The position numbers and the translations under genes are program-made. A stretch of DNA of 64,000 bases, taken from assembly GCA_949126835.1 (NCBI GenBank), contig OX421497.1, positions 19,216,409 to 19,280,408 on the forward strand, given 5' to 3'. The notes beneath the pieces are model-generated. The model worked only from the letters and a program-made list of their open reading frames with translations. It did no database searches and was not told the origin of the DNA. Each line of letters begins with the position of its first letter. The first letter of the stretch is position 1. Below, in pieces: positions 51,901 to 55,713 of the stretch. The DNA comes from Anisus vortex. Taxonomy: Eukaryota; Mollusca; Gastropoda; Planorbidae.

Positions 51901-54900
51901 TTCATGATGATAGTTTGATGACATTATTTGTATCTTGAAAGTTTGTGTCAGAACATGTGTTTTGTAATAAGATCCTACTAAAATATTCTTCTTTTATTTT
52001 TTCAGTGAAAATTTAAATGAAATGCTTGGAGAATTATATCTTCCTAAAGAGACTCCTGAAGCTCCCAAGCAAGGTTTCCTGAAAACATTATTTGGTGGTG
52101 GCATCACAACACTAGATAGAGAAGAACTCTGTAAGTCTCGTGTCCATCTAATGAATAGTCTCTTCATACATTTAACACAAGTGCATTATTTTTTGGTCCT
52201 GTACCCTAGCAGAACGATATTTCAGGCCATACACACCCATCCACGTTCTGATATAAAAGTACAAAATAAATACTAACATGAGAATATGGGGGCACGGTAG
52301 CCAAGCGACAGTCCGTTAGACTGGCGAGCCGAAGGTCCCGGGTTTGAATCCTGGTGCAGGCTAGAATATTTTCCTGGGTCTGGAGGGTGTCCCTGAGTTT
52401 ACCCAGCTCTGATGGGTACCTGACCTTAGTTGGGGTAAAGTAAAGGCGGCTGTGCATAGTGCTGGCCACACAATCACCTAGTATGCCGTGGCCACAGAAA
52501 CTGGTGAACGCTGCTTCATCGGACCTATGGATCAATTCGGTCCAACGGGTACTTTACTATGAGAATACACAATATTATTTGTGGAATGTAGCTAAAATGG
52601 TGGTGCTCATAAAAAAGTTTTAATTTAGTATTTTCAATATATTTTACAATAAAAAGAAGCATTGAAAGTGCAATAATAGACTTAGCATGCAATTTTCGGC
52701 ACAGCAAGCGGTAAATTACATTCTAAAGAAATTATTTAAAACAAATTATTTTTAATGAAGATTAATGTGGGATTGATTTAAGCATACACTTAGTAAATCA
52801 AATAGAATTGGTTGAATGTGTTTTGGAGAGTAAATTAAAATTGTTTAGACTTTGTTAGGCCTTTGAAAGAGGAAACTTGCAAATAATGACTAAGCTTCTT
52901 ATGCTTGGACTAAATATCCTTATACTGGAAGAATTAATATGCTAAAAATTGACACTATAGTAATTTATAAGGATACCATAATAATAAATAAAAGAAGTTG
53001 GTGCCCTAAATTAGTAAATATCTTATGTTTTTCTTGTGTGTCTGTTTTTGTTATGATTTTCCCCCAGAAGCCCAGGGGAAGGGGAATTTACGGAGTGAGA
53101 GTTCAGGGTTCAAAGGGTTTAAATGACCCATTTGATCTATGCACACACACAAAACAAATCACTAAATAACTATTCTAATCATATGAGTTAAATTTGTGTA
53201 AATGGACATTTTTAAGTATTGGCTTACCAACTACCTACTTAAATCTTTACAGAGACCAGGTTTGATAATGCTTGTAAAATACTAGTCAACTGTTGTATGT
53301 ACTATCATGTCCTTGACATACTTAATGTTCTTTGTGTAGTTGGTGAATCAAGTGGTAAGGCATCTAAAGGTCTTGCTAAGCATATACCAGGATCTGGCAA
53401 TCTTCATCATCTGACACACCAGGCTGGGGCCAGCAGTAGTGAGTTCACTCGTACTAGAATGGTATGTATCTGGACCGCCTTTGTTTTTATTTACTTTTTT
53501 TTTTTCATTTGATTCTTATCCTCTTAAATAAATTGCTTATAATTTAAAAAAAATATTTCAAGGTCTTTAATTGTGTAAATTGACTTGAGCTAATCATTAG
53601 TCAGGGTTCGTACAGCTCCTGGAAACTCCTTGAAACTCCTGGAAAACAATAAGTTGTGTTCCAGGACCTTAAAACTCCTGGAAAAACTGCATTTAGACCT
53701 GGGAAAATACTAAAAACTCATTATTTTTTTAGGAAGATTAATTATTAATTTAAAAAAATCATAATCACTGCTCTTAGATTGTACTTTCACTTTTCCAGAA
53801 AGCTCTATTGGAGTTAACCTGCTTTGCCACTTTCTATTTCCGCGCACAAACGTTGATGACACCAGTGATGCCAATCATTGGTTGTTGTTTTTTTACTAGA
53901 TCTTGTTTTTTTTAAAATCCAAACTTGGGATGTAGGCTATATAAGTCCCCGTAATGTCGTAAAACAAAAAAAAATCTATGTAGCGAGGTGTCTGTTTTTT
54001 TTTTAAAGAGCTCAGCTTGGCTTTTCAAAAAATTAAATCCTGAAAAATTTCTGGAACACTCCTGGAAAACTCCTTGAATTTTTAGGCAATTTTTCTGTAC
54101 GAACCCTGTTAGTGTATATGTAGTTGAACAAAGTTTCATATACGTAGTACAAAGTGACTTTTGTCACCTACATTGTTGCTATGGGATTTTCTTATTTTCA
54201 AAGATACTTGAGATAGTAAAAAAGTATCTTAATAAAGGTTAATGTGTAAAGTTTTAAGAGTCTTTTCAATTAGAAAGTCATGAAATGACTATAATAGTAT
54301 GTGTGAATGTGAAATATTAGTCACTATTTGAGGCTGTATAGAAATAGGTTTTAGCATATATCCTACTTTTTCCTCTGTCCCACAGATGACATAACATCAT
54401 CCTCTTCCATTCCTCTACGTTTTTCTGCACTTTTCATAGTATAAACCAGATTTACTTCTATCTGCTACATACTCCTTGTGTCTTCTGTTTGACATTCTCT
54501 CCAACAATACACTAGTAGATTATAAATAACTTTGTCAGCACTATTCAAACAACACCATCATGAATCTTTGTTTATACAGCCACTGTTGGTAGTATCATCA
54601 CCTTTGCAATCACCTGCTGGTATGATTATACCACTACATTGAATTAACACTCTATAGACTGTTTAATAAACAAAACCTCTGGTACAATAAATATGCGATA
54701 TTTACATAGTTCCACTATAGTCCAGATTGTTCAACGTATTTGCCTGTGTGTCATAAAAACAATAGAGCAAGCTGTGACCTATTGACAATTTTCTTGTATG
54801 AATAGTATGATAGTGTATGTTTATTTTAGATGTATTTTTCTGTCCTTGTATATTAATAGTTTTCACTTAAATTGTTTAAGCATATTTTTTATTAATATTT

Positions 54901-55713
54901 CAGAGATGGTGAAAAAATAAAAGCCTTTTAATAAAGTCAAATTTGTTTGGATCAATAAAGCCTAGGGTTTAAAATGTATAAACTTTGAGAGGAACTAAAT
55001 ATAACATTGCATTATATTATATGAATGTTTGGTTAAAAAAATAGAGCTCATTTACTTGACACTGAGAAGTTTGGCCTGGGGCAAAGCGCCCTTTAAATGT
55101 TACTTACATGACCCTTTCATAGTTTGTGATTTCATTCATAAACAGGCCATAACACAAGATGAACAAATAATGTCTTAGTGGATGCTCATGTTTTCAACAA
55201 GTATAAACTTGTGACATCTGGAATTTGTTTGGATTGATAGATGGCTTTATGTCACACAATATAGTTAGTATTGTTAGGCATGGTGTTACAGTGACTTTTT
55301 TGAAGGCTAGCGTAACTACTGAACAGTACACTTTTACCTTTTACACAATTATCTACATAATTTCACAAGTTGTCAATGGCCCATCTGTCTTGGGTTAGGA
55401 TCATATGCCATATGGATGAAATTGATTGTATATTGTGCAGGACTACCTTTGTAAATGTTTAAAGTCTTATAATCATTCATGCATACTTTTAAACCTAAAC
55501 TAAAAATATTGTCTATGTACACGAAGTTAGTAATTGTGTTAGTGTCTCTAATTTAGTTTTGACTATTTTTTTTAGCTGCTGTCTGAAAGAGGTGAAAAAC
55601 TTGGTGATATTGAAGATAGAACAGCCCAAATGATGAATAGTGCAGAACAGTTTGCATCAGCAGCCCACAATGTTATGCTAAAGTGTAAAGACAAAAAGTG
55701 GTATCAGTTTTAA
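3834..55713 (+). CDS. STXBP5: Tomosyn (syntaxin-binding protein 5), full gene model of 30 coding exons
   Basis: Tomosyn is an Lgl-family WD40 protein that binds syntaxin and SNAP-25 through a C-terminal R-SNARE and inhibits vesicle priming. I joined 30 exons with GT-AG borders and compatible phases; lengths sum to 4,650 nt, giving 1,549 aa plus a TAA stop at 55711-55713. Residues about 50-660 and 1200-1460 form the two beta-propellers; 661-1190 is a Ser-rich linker; about 1487-1549 is the SNARE motif ending in KKWYQF. Vertebrate tomosyn is about 1,150 aa; the excess lies almost entirely in exon 20. Recognition rests on many conserved segments, such as TVRHGFPY, FQSKWLYVGTERGN, NPYP..HESPVT, LWVGTSLG, CSEKQA, ARTFCF.NNGHA and PETPEAP-like KETPEAPKQGF. 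Expected at presynaptic or secretory sites (family knowledge). The identity is very secure; STXBP5 versus STXBP5L is not meaningful for an invertebrate single ortholog. Confidence 0.97.
4940..5112 (-). mobile_element. SINE family 2, antisense copy in intron 1
   Basis: Reverse complement of the element at 34883-35042: contains cctaggcccaaaactcctgc-type sequence (ctaggcccaaaactcctgca), the gcaggg B-box region and ctaaccgctggaccac at the head. Mutated relative to the other copy. Confidence 0.75.
5113..6020. other. intron 1 stretch without recognised features
   Basis: AT-rich DNA. The 112-codon frame at 5451-5789 has no recognisable similarity or coding character and is treated as chance. Confidence 0.5.
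6021..6294 (+). mobile_element. SINE family 1, near full-length
   Basis: tRNA-like head with A box agtggcagagcggcag and B box gggttcaaatcgtgg, body cccagctctgatgggta and ctggtatgcagtgaccac-type tail ending in a T run. Head-to-tail order matches 52286-52558. Confidence 0.85.
6541..6693 (-). mobile_element. SINE family 1, 5'-truncated antisense copy
   Basis: Reads gtcggaccaaattgatcata at the left (tail end) through acccatcagagctgggtaga. It lies 246 bp from the sense copy at 6021-6294, forming an inverted pair. Confidence 0.8.
6700..8580. other. intron 1 stretch, no gene seen
   Basis: AT-rich intron with short homopolymers. Small ORFs on both strands (6779-7072, 7794-8030) show no coding character. 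Confidence 0.5.
8585..8848 (+). mobile_element. SINE family 1, diverged copy
   Basis: B box caggtttaaatcctggtaaa, then ggctggctattgtgctggcc, acacaatcctctagtatg and tail tggtactttact. Sense to the gene. Confidence 0.8.
8850..11077. other. 3' part of intron 1, no further feature seen
   Basis: AT-rich, with a short TA microsatellite near 9110-9160 and a C run at 9594. No coding or RNA gene recognised. Confidence 0.5.
11078..11175 (+). CDS. STXBP5: tomosyn exon 2 (residues 51-83)
   Basis: Acceptor tttatttcag, then TVRHGFPYTPTALAFDPVQH, the near-invariant first WD40 blade of tomosyn. Ends with two bases of an Ile codon before a weak donor, gtatcc. The phase matches exon 3. Confidence 0.95.
11225..11500 (+). 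repeat. 68-bp tandem repeat, 4 copies, 50 bp after exon 2
   Basis: Units start at 11225, 11293, 11361 and 11429 with taaattcaatcttaccaatt and contain cagaataagattacatgtg. The last copy is more diverged. Confidence 0.95.
12821..13030. other. unidentified GC-richer island in intron 2
   Basis: A 210-bp stretch of higher GC than its surroundings is open on both strands (minus 64 codons, plus from 12918). It looks like a fragment of a repeated element or a foreign sequence. I recognise no family. Confidence 0.25.
13885..14223. mobile_element. hAT-like MITE, 339 bp
   Basis: Begins caggggttgggaacctttt and ends tgggttcccggcgcctg, imperfect inverted ends. The right interior has agagccacatctggctcgcg, a motif typical of widespread hAT non-autonomous elements. 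atctagtg (13874) and atctagtc (14224) resemble an 8-bp target duplication, with three extra bases on the left. Confidence 0.75.
14284..14920 (+). repeat. 49-bp minisatellite, 13 copies
   Basis: Exact 49-bp periodicity from gtggtaggcctccattagca through ccttcctctctttctatacc to ccattgggagt. The only frequent variant is catta/cattt. Each unit has a strong C/T tract followed by an AG. Confidence 0.98.
14925..16330. other. intron 2 stretch, no gene seen
   Basis: AT-rich intron with a short duplication of cttgtctatgccaatagt at about 15225-15262 and no other recognised feature. Confidence 0.5.
16360..16850 (-). mobile_element. LINE 3' (RT C-terminal) remnant, antisense in intron 2
   Basis: Reverse complement of about 16745-16830 encodes TYVKTKTVLLYGSETWRTTE, a hallmark of the C-terminal region of non-LTR reverse transcriptases. 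Further along, broken frames give WIGHT-like and EELKRLARDRKEWRAL segments typical of the same tail. Frameshifts and stops show it is dead. Confidence 0.8.
16866..17560 (+). repeat. 22/27-bp minisatellite array
   Basis: Core acttgcactcgttaaacacc plus tg, alternating with an extra acttg. About 28 units with scattered variants (gcattcg, gttata). Antisense ORFs here are periodic artefacts. Confidence 0.95.
17617..17722 (-). mobile_element. SINE family 2, truncated antisense copy
   Basis: cagacgttccttctagatag, gattattacgtccactaggc, ccaaaactcctgcag and gacagggattgg match the tail of the 34883 copy in reverse complement. The tRNA-like head is missing. Confidence 0.75.
18366..18560 (+). mobile_element. 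SINE family 1, highly diverged copy
   Basis: tRNA-like start ccgtggtatagtggctgaat, then aaaggaaagacagctggtca and gattgccacataatccctt, which align with the family body in order. Confidence 0.5.
18945..19420 (+). repeat. 58-60-bp minisatellite, about 8 copies
   Basis: Unit ctttctacatgtagtactcg, tctttaggattcaatgcaac, catttagttttttatctg. Length varies with a T run. Each unit contains the palindrome ctacatgtag. Confidence 0.95.
19425..20430. other. intron 2 stretch, no gene seen
   Basis: AT-rich intron with a G run near 19770. Nothing recognised. Confidence 0.5.
20435..21065 (+). repeat. 45-bp minisatellite, 14 copies
   Basis: Unit gcaaggaccaattgatgaaa, gatataaacacttgttttgt, tttat. Because 45 is a multiple of three, several frames stay open on both strands (up to 202 codons), which is an artefact of periodicity. 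Ends 500 bp before exon 3. Confidence 0.98.
21572..21653 (+). CDS. STXBP5: tomosyn exon 3 (residues 83-110)
   Basis: An 82-nt exon too short and divergent to stand out as an ORF. It encodes IGQPGVDCTCSHES, then VQILFLINE, aligning with vertebrate FGRPGVECYCQHDS and VIQLQFLINE. Acceptor tgaagaacag, donor gtaagt. Its length restores the frame between exons 2 and 4, which supports both boundaries. Confidence 0.9.
21950..22376. mobile_element. mariner-like MITE with TA target site, intron 3
   Basis: Ends ccgtatatattcgcgtataa and tatacgcgagtatatacgg are inverted repeats continuing into gtcgcac / gtgcgac. Both ends are flanked by TA. Additional internal copies of gggtgcgacttata suggest subterminal repeats. 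Confidence 0.85.
22610..22853 (+). mobile_element. SINE family 1 copy, intron 3
   Basis: B box ggggttcaaatcctggtgaa, aaagtaaaggcagcgaggca, tgtgctggccccacaatcc, tail gactggaatacttactcttt. ORFs overlapping it are element-derived. Confidence 0.85.
23225..23325 (+). CDS. STXBP5: tomosyn exon 4 (residues 111-144)
   Basis: Encodes GALVTVTSDDQLHLWNFRQK and RPTIVHSLKFQRE, a WD40 blade with the LHLW signature. Acceptor acaataacag, donor gtaagt after two bases of a Lys codon. Confidence 0.96.
23591..23725 (+). CDS. STXBP5: tomosyn exon 5 (residues 144-189)
   Basis: Encodes CHLPFQSKWLYVGTERGNVH and GYIINWNKAIEL, one of the best conserved stretches of the family. Acceptor aatttgacag, donor gtgagt. Confidence 0.97.
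23984..24047 (+). CDS. STXBP5: tomosyn exon 6 (residues 189-210)
   Basis: Encodes SRKTHPGPVVHLSDNPVDSN, matching vertebrate SHPGPVVHISDNP. Acceptor tatcactcag, donor gttaga. Ends in phase 0. Confidence 0.95.
24472..24555 (+). CDS. STXBP5: tomosyn exon 7 (residues 211-238)
   Basis: Encodes LLIGFESGAIVFWDLRTKCA with the WD40 VFWDL motif. Donor gtatgt starts the 8.35-kb satellite-filled intron 7. Ends in phase 0, so any exon-8 acceptor copy is read starting at its first base. Confidence 0.96.
25052..32907 (+). repeat. 7.9-kb satellite array built from the exon-8 3' splice site
   Basis: Counting by fixed spacing gives a 65-bp partial unit, 74 units of 76 bp (25117-30740), one 47-bp unit (30741-30787), 18 units of 76 bp (30788-32155) and 16 units of 47 bp (32156-32907): 110 in all. 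Every unit ends in a C/T tract and AG (tctcttctttactctag), the functional acceptor of exon 8. One unit has lost the AG (26939-26940 reads AT). The 47-bp unit begins gctttaa, the first seven bases of exon 8, and lacks 29 bp of the long unit. Units differ at a few recurrent positions (agacat/cgacat, tgtgaa/tgtgca, ttgttg/ttattg). Confidence 0.98.
32908..33031 (+). CDS. STXBP5: tomosyn exon 8 (residues 239-280)
   Basis: Encodes ALRSISWHNEGKQFMCSHTD, then GSLSTWNV and PVSITSPH, aligning with vertebrate AWHHEGKQFICSHSDGTLTIWNV. Its acceptor (cttctttactctag) is the last copy of the intron-7 satellite unit, and the exon's first seven bases, gctttaa, are also part of the 47-bp satellite unit. Donor gtaagt. 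Confidence 0.96.
33176..33251 (+). CDS. STXBP5: tomosyn exon 9 (residues 280-305)
   Basis: Encodes GQDGKPDLCKPINKVEWRAN, matching vertebrate DGKKPEPCKPILKVEFK. Acceptor atcatgtag, donor gttagt after TCA GG. Confidence 0.93.
33384..33538 (+). CDS. STXBP5: tomosyn exon 10 (residues 305-357)
   Basis: Encodes VVIFSGGMSYDRACRTPTIT, MAGKSTTVLEMEHNIVDF and CDTPWVN. These match IILSGGLSYD, HGKSTAVLEMDYSIVDF and CETPYPN of vertebrate tomosyn. Acceptor cattattttcag, donor gtaatt. Confidence 0.97.
33722..33794 (+). CDS. STXBP5: tomosyn exon 11 (residues 357-381)
   Basis: Encodes DFQDPYAIIVLLLNDLVVID, matching DFQEPYAVVVLLEKDLVLID. Acceptor tactttgacag, donor gtaggt. Confidence 0.96.
33883..34030 (+). 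CDS. STXBP5: tomosyn exon 12 (residues 381-430)
   Basis: Encodes YPCFENPYPMDLHESPVTAC, then CPMDIIPALYSTGKNQKKTG, an almost exact family match (ENPYPLSIHESPVT; CPVDLIPALYS). Acceptor tatacttcag, donor gtaatt. Ends in phase 0. Confidence 0.97.
34883..35042 (+). mobile_element. tRNA-derived SINE, family 2, nested in the TIR element
   Basis: The head folds like a tRNA: ggctggtccagcggttag as A-box region and cgcgggttctatccctgcc as B-box region. The tail is ggagttttgggcctagtgga followed by cgtaataatcttct. The same tail occurs antisense at 4940-5112 and 17617-17722 and as a fragment at 47515-47590, showing a dispersed family. Confidence 0.8.
36100..36231 (+). pseudogene. isolated 43-codon coding segment inside the TIR element
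   Basis: A good acceptor (gtctttcccag) is followed by 43 open codons, including HQKLHNYCKAHHISLKTKAL and EMTSVIEEKIKVVQN, a TAA stop, and aataaa about 35 nt later. It looks like the last exon of an element-borne or captured gene. No matching upstream exons were found within the element. I do not recognise the family; it may be chance. Confidence 0.35.
36718..36785 (+). CDS. STXBP5: tomosyn exon 13 (residues 431-453)
   Basis: Encodes PWPIKGGSWGASGTSYPEII, matching EWPINGGNWGLGAQSYPEIIITG. Acceptor catgttttag, donor gtgagt. Confidence 0.95.
37154..37194 (+). CDS. STXBP5: tomosyn exon 14 (residues 453-467)
   Basis: A 41-nt exon encoding GHADGSLKFWDASS, matching vertebrate GHADGSVKFWDAS. The donor (caggtaaat) lies at the start of a 60-bp tandem duplication, so an identical gtaaat occurs 60 nt downstream, in frame. 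Confidence 0.95.
37194..37313 (+). repeat. 60-bp tandem duplication of the exon-14 donor, two copies
   Basis: Copies begin at 37194 and 37254, each starting ggtaaatcattg and containing aaacatggttgtaaggcttt. Each copy is exactly 20 codons and stop-free in the tomosyn frame. Both copies contain a usable GTAAAT donor. Confidence 0.95.
37345..37544 (+). CDS. STXBP5: tomosyn exon 15 (residues 467-533)
   Basis: Encodes TLQFLYKLKTAKVFEKPKRP, DDDPFAIQSIFLCLESRVMC and FKFSKQEATVETI, matching LQVLYKLKTSKVFEK and the FSKQE segment. Acceptor tgtttatttcag, donor gtacgt. Ends in phase 0. Confidence 0.96.
37716..37859 (+). CDS. STXBP5: tomosyn exon 16 (residues 534-581)
   Basis: Encodes ALEFSIVYEVFDDMDSPDFD, then a Ser-rich loop (GQHSSSMGSYSSNASDNAR). 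Corresponds to vertebrate MLEVRLLYEINDVETPE and the following variable loop. Acceptor catctgttttag, donor gtaagt. Confidence 0.93.
38679..38827 (+). CDS. STXBP5: tomosyn exon 17 (residues 582-631)
   Basis: Encodes GFLPELVCVLCWVDGEPAGN and MSLNSSYGL, matching GYQTELVIQLVWVGGEPPQ and VNSSYGL. Acceptor tgtattgcag, donor gtaagt. Confidence 0.95.
38947..39035 (+). CDS. STXBP5: tomosyn exon 18 (residues 631-661)
   Basis: Encodes AFGNESGLAIVDYLQKTCLL and NLGTPDLYG, matching VFGNCNGIAMVDYLQKAVLLNLGT..LYG. Acceptor gtttttttctag, donor gtagga. Confidence 0.97.
39187..39296 (+). CDS. STXBP5: tomosyn exon 19 (residues 661-697)
   Basis: Encodes GSMDPYQRAPRSPRSKKNPA and a polar tail, matching GSNDPYRREPRSPRKSR. 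This marks the start of the variable linker. Acceptor atatgattag, donor gtaaat. Ends in phase 0. Confidence 0.95.
39425..39924. mobile_element. 500-bp TIR element (MITE) in intron 19
   Basis: Left end cagggttgccaacccg and right end tgttggcaaccccg are inverted repeats with an 11-base core, gggttgccaac. No convincing target duplication was seen. hAT-like by its CAGGG start (inference). Confidence 0.55.
39930..40880. other. intron 19 stretch, no other feature
   Basis: Very AT-rich with T-run ORFs of no coding character. Confidence 0.5.
40932..42318 (+). CDS. STXBP5: tomosyn exon 20, giant linker exon (residues 698-1160)
   Basis: A 1,387-nt exon encoding about 462 aa of Ser/Pro/Lys-rich, low-hydrophobicity sequence, including GPKPPPRIKKKNKQQ, SLGSRKSSEEEEKE and KFYHRFQDKQPKFKINVLDL. 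The frame is also open upstream of the acceptor (attggtttcag). Vertebrate tomosyn has a much shorter linker here, so this one exon accounts for the protein's extra length. Many RxxS and KS sites suggest kinase targets (inference). It ends cagttg|gtaggtag, a tandem donor with a second GT four bases downstream. Confidence 0.93.
42323..43600. other. linker intron, left part
   Basis: AT-rich; small ORFs at 42432 and 42698 show no family similarity. No exon with matching phases and coding character recognised. Confidence 0.45.
43640..43707 (+). CDS. STXBP5: second candidate alternative exon segment in the linker intron
   Basis: After acceptor gttgcttag, the frame RSPLFSSALDSMARSSLAQH is open and starts in the phase needed by the exon-20 second donor. 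The right border is uncertain (possible donor gttatg). It could be a cassette or chance; the stretch after it becomes hydrophobic and C/T-rich and looks intronic. Confidence 0.25.
43841..43974 (+). CDS. STXBP5: candidate alternative cassette exon 20b
   Basis: Within an open frame, acceptor gactgcctcag (preceded by a long C/T tract) and donor ggag|gtgcag bracket 134 nt encoding PTLPGQKITRKQLSAETRRP and KLQRVHSVASMDEPCSS. It starts in phase 2 and ends in phase 1. It therefore fits only if exon 20 uses its second donor (ends 42322), and it then joins exon 21 in frame, adding 46 residues. The basic Ser-rich character resembles tomosyn linker splice segments. Another reading frame is also open here, so the call is tentative. 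Confidence 0.45.
43980..46369. other. linker intron, right part
   Basis: AT-rich intron without recognised repeats or coding similarity. Undetected short cassettes are possible because the linker is poorly conserved. Confidence 0.45.
46370..46489 (+). CDS. STXBP5: tomosyn exon 21 (residues 1160-1200)
   Basis: Encodes SSFSRSRSSSMSSLDNVTKE, then AIQCLVFTDSYTRKQ, matching vertebrate NSFSRSRSSSVTSIDKESREAI. The chain returns to the second propeller. Acceptor gtatttgtag, donor gtcaga. Confidence 0.97.
46735..46850 (+). mobile_element. SINE family 1, 3' fragment
   Basis: ttggtcacacaataccctt, gtatgctatggctaatgaaa and ggatcaacatgatctgaaag correspond to the family's 3' half. Strongly diverged. Confidence 0.5.
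47031..47147 (+). CDS. STXBP5: tomosyn exon 22 (residues 1200-1239)
   Basis: Encodes SPCLWVGTSLGSVIVIVLVI and QPVIVSPSG, matching SPCLWVGTNLGTVFVI and QPVIVSPSG. Acceptor atggccaacag, donor gtaaga. Confidence 0.97.
47239..47385 (+). CDS. STXBP5: tomosyn exon 23 (residues 1239-1288)
   Basis: Encodes RMKGAIVCMSFLDFRGGLIP and SEQWRDNRDNRDITER, matching RLKGAILRMAFLD...L.PP..EPWRE. Acceptor ctgtgatgcag, donor gtaagt. Confidence 0.96.
47515..47590 (+). mobile_element. SINE family 2, 3' fragment
   Basis: ggacgcaataatcttctttа-like tail with agaacgagcgtctgtatttt ataagat, matching the end of the 34883 copy. Confidence 0.45.
47600..49015. other. intron 23 stretch, no gene seen
   Basis: AT-rich; a palindrome-like ccatgatatatcatgg occurs at about 48626. 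No coding signal on either strand. Confidence 0.5.
49018..49099 (+). repeat. 47-bp tandem duplication spanning the exon-24 acceptor
   Basis: The block tttacaaaacatc plus a T-rich tract, then cagggcaaatgt occurs twice at a 47-bp offset. AG ends at 49044 and at 49091. The second leads into the conserved coding frame. The first adds 47 nt, shifts the frame, and stops shortly after. Confidence 0.9.
49092..49198 (+). CDS. STXBP5: tomosyn exon 24 (residues 1288-1323)
   Basis: Encodes ISPTSSTEINNDRQFAIICS and EKQAR, matching SPSSSQEISENQYAVICSEKQAK. The downstream copy of the duplicated acceptor (ctcttttattttcag) is the one that keeps frame. Donor gttagt. Confidence 0.95.
49254..49770 (-). mobile_element. 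LINE reverse-transcriptase fragment, antisense in intron 24
   Basis: The minus strand encodes DLLFADDAAFVTHTEEELQY, containing the RT catalytic FADD box, followed by FGLTISIRKTNVM and FTYLGSTITTDLSLD. These are typical of non-LTR retrotransposon polymerases. Upstream on the same strand (to about 49770) the similarity continues in broken frame. Only part of the RT domain is present, and the 3' side ends abruptly at about 49254, so it is a dead fragment. Opposite-strand ORFs here are shadows. Confidence 0.85.
49913..50486. mobile_element. possible MITE in intron 24
   Basis: atagggcgtttgca at the left and taagaacgctctat at the right are loosely inverted (10 of 14). No clear target duplication. 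Low confidence. Confidence 0.25.
50718..50808 (+). CDS. STXBP5: tomosyn exon 25 (residues 1324-1354)
   Basis: Encodes AISLPSQTCAFKVKVTETSF and VVRAEVVGMR, matching VISLPTQNCAYKQNITETSFVLRGDIV. Acceptor tgatccacag, donor gtaagt. Confidence 0.96.
51109..51217 (+). CDS. STXBP5: tomosyn exon 26 (residues 1354-1390)
   Basis: Encodes ESVCLMCYVANGHIVAFSLP and SLKPLFDADFLPLTDYR, matching SVCLACFCANGHIMTFSLPSLRPLLD..YLPLT. Acceptor gaattattccag, donor gtaact. Confidence 0.97.
51320..51415 (+). CDS. STXBP5: tomosyn exon 27 (residues 1390-1422)
   Basis: Encodes RVARTFCFSNNGHAMFLCSP and SEIQKITYSAEIS, matching RIARTFCFTNNGQALYLVSPTEIQRLTYS. Acceptor tctttcaacag, donor gtaagt. Confidence 0.97.
52006..52130 (+). 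CDS. STXBP5: tomosyn exon 28 (residues 1422-1464)
   Basis: Encodes NLNEMLGELYLPKETPEAPK, QGFLKTLFGGGITTLDREEL, nearly identical to vertebrate NLQEMLGELFTPVETPEAPNRGFFKGLFGGG and SLDREELF. This is the tail segment leading into the SNARE. Acceptor tattttttcag, donor gtaagt. Confidence 0.98.
52286..52558 (+). mobile_element. SINE family 1, best-preserved copy, intron 28
   Basis: Head gggggcacggtagccaagcg (A box) and cccgggtttgaatcctggtg (B box), body gtttacccagctctgatggg, tail gtccaacgggtactttacta. The head is tRNA-like; the other six family-1 copies align to this one. Confidence 0.9.
53340..53461 (+). CDS. STXBP5: tomosyn exon 29 (residues 1464-1504)
   Basis: Encodes FGESSGKASKGLAKHIPGSG and the first SNARE turns, EFTRTRM. 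Matches FGESSSGKASRSLAQHIPG. Acceptor ctttgtgtag, donor gtatgt. Ends in phase 0. Confidence 0.97.
53602..54108. mobile_element. 507-bp TIR element in intron 29
   Basis: Ends cagggttcgtacag and ctgtacgaaccctg are perfect 14-bp inverted repeats flanked by ttagt on both sides (53597-53601 and 54109-54113), a 5-bp target duplication. Subterminal ctcctggaaa repeats at both ends. No transposase. Fits a hAT-like group with short target duplications (inference). Confidence 0.85.
54115..55570. other. intron 29, right part, no gene seen
   Basis: AT-rich intron; no coding similarity or repeat recognised. Confidence 0.5.
55576..55713 (+). CDS. STXBP5: tomosyn exon 30, R-SNARE C-terminus (residues 1505-1549)
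   Basis: Encodes LLSERGEKLGDIEDRTAQMM, then SAEQFASAAHNVM and CKDKKWYQF, stop TAA. The zero-layer Arg is residue 1519 (IEDRTA), aligning with the LEERTA of vertebrate tomosyn. There is no transmembrane anchor after it, as expected for tomosyn and unlike VAMP. Acceptor tttttttttag. Confidence 0.98.
   Translation: MLSERGEKLGDIEDRTAQMMNSAEQFASAAHNVMLKCKDKKWYQF

Noticed and set aside
52286..52558. Functional tRNA gene
   Set aside because: The tRNA-like head is part of a dispersed SINE with a shared body and tail and does not form a complete tRNA.
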